18,855 nt of DNA from positions 1-18,855 of the forward strand of contig DASXTB010000305.1 of assembly GCA_036505615.1 (NCBI GenBank). The letters run 5' to 3'. Below the pieces are notes generated by a model that was not told where the DNA came from, ran no database searches, and worked only from the letters and a program-made list of their open reading frames with translations. This stretch comes from DASXTB01 sp036505615 (GTDB lineage: Bacteria > Acidobacteriota > UBA6911 > JACQSX01). Position 1 is the first letter of the stretch, and the number at the start of each line of letters is the position of its first letter. Shown piece by piece: positions 15,225 to 18,855 of this stretch. Both the position numbers and the translations under genes were made by a program.

Positions 15225-15373
15225 AATCAGAACCGCGCCCCTCAGGGCGCGCGGGAAAAATGTTTGTTGATTGCTCGGCGCCTTGCGAAATGCGAGCTGG
15301 CTGCAACTTAGAAAAACTTACTGCGAATCTCGTTAGAATCTCCGCGCGCGCCCTGACGGGCGCGGTTCTGATT
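15225..15373. repeat. REP-like doublet (GAACCGCGCCC..GGGCGCGC), inverted arms
   Basis: The left arm 15225-15255 and right arm 15341-15373 are near-identical inverted copies (aatcagaaccgcgcccctca versus the complement of the right arm), around an 85-nt core. Each arm folds into its own hairpin. The doublet lies between convergent genes. The right arm is inside the reading frame of the phosphoesterase gene, encoding its last about 20 residues. The short gap 15141-15224 also has a possible agatttttc/gaaaaatct stem (about 15147-15194), unproven as terminator. Confidence 0.9.
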
Positions 15374-17941
15374 GGTAAACTCTGCAGGAAAGCGCGCATC
15401 TAAGCCCTTCATGGCATGCCAGAGAATCCGGTTCAGCGTCTCTTCATCGGCTGCGTCTACCCGAACGAAATTCTGCTGCATGCTTTTTTCGGCCCAGTAT
15501 CGCGCCCTCCCTTTGAGCTTCGCGGCGGGAGGGTTCATCTCCAGCAATGGAACCTGCGCCGCCCTGGCGGTATACGAAGTGAGATCCGCCTGGGCCTGAA
15601 AGATGTCCCACATGGGCGGTGCCATAGCGTCAAACTGCGTCATGGGGGGAATACCGAGAATCAATTCAACAGTGCGAACCAGGCTGGTCTGATTGTAGCG
15701 CGTCGAGATGACCGAGTGTCGCTTAGTATACGGGCTCACCACGAAAGCCACGCTTCGGTGGCCATCGACGTGATCGAATCCATCCTGAGGATCATCTTCA
15801 ACCACGAAGATGCAAGTATTTTTCCAAAAGCGGCTTTTCGAGATCCCTTCAATGCAGCGTCCGAGCGCCAGATCATTCTCGGCTAAATACGACCGGGGCG
15901 TAGGCATGTTTTCCTTGGTACCCGAGGTGTGATCGTTGGGAAGATAAAGGATGGTGAAGTTGGGAAAAGATCCCGATCGCTCGTGCTCTTTCAATTTCCT
16001 GAGGAAGATGTCTGCGCGCAGGCTGTCGGGAATGTTCAGGTTCCAGCCGGGGAAGTCTTTCATTGTGTAGGATCGAAGAGCGGGGATGCTAAGCTTCTGA
16101 TCAAAGCGCACCGGGAATTTCCCTTTGAGCCGGCCGCTGTAGATGTCACTGTAACTGGCGGTCTTTGGCCGATAGTCGGTGTACGCGTATTCGCCAAAGT
16201 TCTCAAATGTAAGGCCATGGTTCAAGATGTGCGTCCACAAGAATCCCGACGAAGAATAGGCGAGCGGATTGTCTCCCCAGACCAAATTGGATCTGGACTT
16301 CTCCATGTAATCGGTCGTGTTGGCTTCTGTAATCCAGGCATGACCGTCAGCGGAATAAAGGCTGTTGCAGTAAAAATTGTCCAGCAGGACGAACTCTTCG
16401 GCCAGAGCGTGATGGTTGGGAGTGACGGTTCTGGGAAAAATGCACAGTGAGGGATCGCTGTTTCCCTGGCTCATGTCTCCCAGAACTTGATCGTAGCTCC
16501 GATTCTCCTTGATGATGTAGACGACATGTTCGAACAATGAGGGCTCGCCCGTCCGCCGAGGCACGGGTACCGAATCGATCTTGACGCTAGCCTTTTCCAG
16601 GCCTCGAAGCACTTGGGGGAGGTTGGCGTCCTCGTAGACGCGACCGGTGTAAGAAGCCAGCGTTTCCGCGCTCGGAATATCCAACATGCTGACCGTCCCC
16701 AGAACATCGCGAACGTGAAATGCAGTTTGTCCCGGTGGCCTGGCCAGCGCCCCCCATCCCTTTAGGTTGGCAACGTACAGCCGCCCATCCCGGATGATTA
16801 CGCGAGCGGGGTACCACGCCGTGGGGATGAATCCTTCCACCCGTGATGCGTCGGCGCCGGCTCGCCGGTTGCGCCCGAGACGAATTACTGCCAGAGCATT
16901 GTTGCCCCCATTGGCGACAAACAGGAACAATCCGTCGGGACTCAAAGCAAGCGCGTTGGGCGCGCTTCCAAATGGCTGGTCGGCATGGAGGCGAACATTT
17001 ATCGTCTCGATGACTTTGCGGTGAACGAAGTCAACCACTGACACGGTGTCTTCATTTGCATTGCAGACATAAAGCAGGCCTCTCTCCTCATCGAGAGCAA
17101 GTTCTGCGGGGTGCAGACCTGTTGAGATCTCTGCAATCTGCTTTTGCCGCCCCACGTCAACCACAGAAACGGTACCCGATGACGCGATTCCTCTTTCGTC
17201 TGTCAGAATCTCGATTCCCTGCGCCTCCCCTTTTCGTTCATCCCTCCCCGGTCGCCTGCCTCCCCAATTAGAAACAAATGCCAACCCAGAATGCCGATCC
17301 AGCACTACTGCATAGGGGGCCACTCCTACAGGAATGGAAGCGATTTCTCGTCCTTGCCTCAGGTCAAGGACCGCCAGGCGATTCGCGCGAGAGATGCAGA
17401 CATAAGCGCGGTTCTCTTCATCATTCAAAGCAATCCCCCCTGCCCCCAGGTAAGTCCTATCCGGACGCGGAGCAAGAGATATCTTTCGGGCCCAGGAGAT
17501 CTTTCCGTCAGACCCAACCTCAGCTTCCCAAACCCCGGATTCGTCCACGGAAGTGTACAAACGCCGCCCATCGCGAGACAACGCGATGCCGTGATAGGAA
17601 TGGGCCTCTTTGGAATCCTCCAGCAATTGAATGACCTCTCTTCGATCGACATCAATGACAGCGAGGCTCAAGTGCTGGCTGCGAGAGAGGTTCTTGACGT
17701 AAAGGAAACGACCGTCCGGCGAAAGAACCATATCGCGCGGCCGGCCGGGGACATCCACCGACACCCCTGCGGGATGAAGAAGCTGCAGCGTGGGAAGAAC
17801 CACCGTTCCGTCTTCAAGCCGCCCTACTCCGGGATCTCGGGTCTTCCGTTTCTTTATTTGCTGGAGGGGAAACGCCGCTAAGGCGAGCACCAAAGCAATT
17901 GCCAGGGACGAAATAAGACTGCGCGTGCCGGGGAGATTCAT
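15308..17941 (-). CDS. YVTN beta-propeller/phosphoesterase (PF04185-like) fusion protein
   Basis: An 877-residue secreted protein. Residues 1-30 hold a signal segment (SLISSLAIALVLALAAF). About 45-440 is a YVTN-type beta-propeller with repeated (S)PDGRFLYVxN and TVSVVDVxxxKxIxxI units, for example near 70, 120, 175, 220, 255-310 and 330. About 465-800 is a phosphoesterase domain of the AcpA/phospholipase C superfamily: VVYIIKENRSYDQVLG (about 473-488, metal ligands E and N), NSLYSADGHAW (526-536), and VVEDDPQDGFDHVDGHRS (713-730, metal D/H ligands). I chose the ATG at 17941, 7 nt after the stop of the symporter gene. The open frame extends to 18016 but overlaps that gene. The last about 20 residues (NQNRARQGARGDSNE) are read from a REP arm. 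It probably releases phosphate or a phospho-head group outside the membrane; the substrate is unknown. Confidence 0.9.
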   Translation of the reverse strand: MNLPGTRSLISSLAIALVLALAAFPLQQIKKRKTRDPGVGRLEDGTVVLPTLQLLHPAGVSVDVPGRPRDMVLSPDGRFLYVKNLSRSQHLSLAVIDVDRREVIQLLEDSKEAHSYHGIALSRDGRRLYTSVDESGVWEAEVGSDGKISWARKISLAPRPDRTYLGAGGIALNDEENRAYVCISRANRLAVLDLRQGREIASIPVGVAPYAVVLDRHSGLAFVSNWGGRRPGRDERKGEAQGIEILTDERGIASSGTVSVVDVGRQKQIAEISTGLHPAELALDEERGLLYVCNANEDTVSVVDFVHRKVIETINVRLHADQPFGSAPNALALSPDGLFLFVANGGNNALAVIRLGRNRRAGADASRVEGFIPTAWYPARVIIRDGRLYVANLKGWGALARPPGQTAFHVRDVLGTVSMLDIPSAETLASYTGRVYEDANLPQVLRGLEKASVKIDSVPVPRRTGEPSLFEHVVYIIKENRSYDQVLGDMSQGNSDPSLCIFPRTVTPNHHALAEEFVLLDNFYCNSLYSADGHAWITEANTTDYMEKSRSNLVWGDNPLAYSSSGFLWTHILNHGLTFENFGEYAYTDYRPKTASYSDIYSGRLKGKFPVRFDQKLSIPALRSYTMKDFPGWNLNIPDSLRADIFLRKLKEHERSGSFPNFTILYLPNDHTSGTKENMPTPRSYLAENDLALGRCIEGISKSRFWKNTCIFVVEDDPQDGFDHVDGHRSVAFVVSPYTKRHSVISTRYNQTSLVRTVELILGIPPMTQFDAMAPPMWDIFQAQADLTSYTARAAQVPLLEMNPPAAKLKGRARYWAEKSMQQNFVRVDAADEETLNRILWHAMKGLDARFPAEFTNQNRARQGARGDSNEIRSKFF

Positions 17942-17948
17942 GTGAGGT

Positions 17949-18855
17949 TTATTGTTCGCCTTCCACGTTTCGCAATGGGCGGGGCGGGCTCCAGCGCAGG
18001 GTCGCGCGGGAAACAATCGGCATCAGCACAAGACCAGTGAGCGCAGCGAGCGTCTTGAACGGAAACAGCATCGCACCGGTTGCCTGGTCATACCAGTTTT
18101 GCGGACTGCCCGGCAAAAAGCCAGACAGTATTTCCGGATACGGGATGAAGTGCGGCACACCAAGAAGCGGCTCGCCGCCGCCGAGCCGCAAGATCAAGGA
18201 CGCAACGAAAGCCGTCACTGAACCGATAAGGTTGACCTTCGGATCGAACAATGCGTACACCAGCTGCGGAAAGAGAAGCACGAAAATCAGGTCGCTGGTA
18301 AAAAACCAAAGCGCCTGCACGCTCTGCACCTTCAAAGCCATAACTGCCGCACCTGTGCCGAGAAAGAGAATCGAGCCGCGAATAATGGCTTTCATCTTTC
18401 CTACCGACAGCTCGGGCCAGACCAGGCGCCTACAACAATTCCAGCTAAACATCGAACCGGCAGAGAGGATCGAAGAGCTGAAGCTGGAAGTGACCGCGCC
18501 GATGATAGCTCCCAAACCCAATATACTGACAAGCTCCGGCGTGGCTTGCCGAAGTAGCAAGGGCAGCGTCTCTGCCGGACTGGCACTCAGCTCGGTTCGA
18601 AGGCTGGGGCTCCATGCATATCCGAAGGCAGCCAACCCCAGCAGCAACGGAGGTAAGGTAAAGCCAATTGTGAGCAAACCCGCGGCGATCGAATGCCATT
18701 GAGCCTTCGTCGGTGACTGGCACGACAGCACTCGCTGGAAGTAGCAATTCCACGGAATGCCGCCCAGCATCAGCATGATGCTCATGTCCCACCACCCTAT
18801 GACGGACTGGGAGGTCCAGAATCCTCCGTTGGGTTGCATTGGAGGAAGCAATCCG
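17949..18855 (-). CDS. Sodium:solute symporter, SLC5A7 (high-affinity choline transporter)-like, N-terminus outside window
   Basis: About 302 C-terminal codons are visible; the frame runs off the right edge, so the first possible start here (TTG at 18851) is not the real one. The protein has about 8 hydrophobic helices. The segment SVIGWWDMSIMLMLGGIPWNCYFQRVLSCQSPTKAQ (landmarks GGIPW, YFQRVL) closely follows the choline-transporter branch of the SSS family. ATPELVSILGLGAIIGAVTSSFSSSILSAGSMFSWN (landmarks AAVTSS-like serine run, FSWN) matches the sodium-binding helix region. It should import a small organic solute with Na+. Choline is the best guess from the motif but not proven. The phosphoesterase gene begins 7 nt after its stop (TAA ACCTCAC ATG), an operon arrangement. 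Confidence 0.88.
   Translation of the reverse strand, partial: GLLPPMQPNGGFWTSQSVIGWWDMSIMLMLGGIPWNCYFQRVLSCQSPTKAQWHSIAAGLLTIGFTLPPLLLGLAAFGYAWSPSLRTELSASPAETLPLLLRQATPELVSILGLGAIIGAVTSSFSSSILSAGSMFSWNCCRRLVWPELSVGKMKAIIRGSILFLGTGAAVMALKVQSVQALWFFTSDLIFVLLFPQLVYALFDPKVNLIGSVTAFVASLILRLGGGEPLLGVPHFIPYPEILSGFLPGSPQNWYDQATGAMLFPFKTLAALTGLVLMPIVSRATLRWSPPRPLRNVEGEQ

Noticed and set aside
17942..18016. N-terminal extension of the phosphoesterase gene to the TTG at 18016
   Set aside because: It overlaps the end of the symporter gene in another frame, and an ATG followed by a signal segment lies 7 nt after that gene's stop.
1..18855. tRNA, rRNA, riboswitch or phage attachment site
   Set aside because: No cloverleaf, conserved rRNA segment or riboswitch core was recognised by eye; a covariance-model scan would be needed to exclude small RNAs.

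Overview
The window looks like a piece of a chromosome from an uncultured or environmental Acidobacteriota-type bacterium. This is inferred from gene content: a TPR/CRTAC1 (FG-GAP plus ASPIC/UnbV) pair, a YVTN beta-propeller/phosphoesterase fusion, a Tat-type sulfite-oxidase-like enzyme, and many short interspersed repeats. No rRNA, tRNA, CRISPR array, phage module or transposase gene was seen. Most genes lie on the minus strand; only a secreted cyclophilin and the molybdopterin oxidoreductase lie on the plus strand.

Layout. 1-1081: 5' part of a proton-translocating transhydrogenase alpha subunit (pntA/pntAA). 1148-1606: a gene-free cluster of strong hairpins. 1616-4928: a two-gene operon made of a membrane fatty-acid-desaturase-like protein with an extra C-terminal Rossmann/methyltransferase-like domain, then an LTA-synthase-like membrane sulfatase-fold enzyme. 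5054-5518: small secreted protein of unknown function. 5851-7703: ubiX (flavin prenyltransferase), a doubtful small ORF and an unknown helical protein. 8059-8700: secreted cyclophilin PPIase. 8753-12003: CRTAC1 protein and TPR protein, coupled by a TAATG overlap. 12017-12331: long palindromic repeat element. 12349-13680: MFS transporter of the organophosphate/phosphate antiporter type. 13986-15140: sulfite-oxidase-like Tat protein. 15308-18855: an SLC5/choline-transporter-like symporter (cut by the window edge), followed after 7 nt by a YVTN/phosphoesterase fusion protein. That pair could release and import a small solute such as choline, but this is only an inference.

The most unusual feature is the repeat landscape. 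At least eight pairs of inverted repeats from several apparently unrelated sequence families (heptamer tandem repeats, 'accacgggg..cactgggaacac' type, 'cacggataac..ggatcacacgg' type, and REP-like GC hairpins) share one architecture: two inverted arms of about 17-96 nt around a 49-144 nt core. They sit hard against gene ends and gene starts. One pair and one tandem array have entered the LTA-synthase-like gene in frame. Another arm supplies the C-terminus of the phosphoesterase. A 17-nt motif, TTTGTGAATAATCCCGG, marks the edge of two repeat clusters and also occurs alone at the junction of the desaturase and sulfatase genes.
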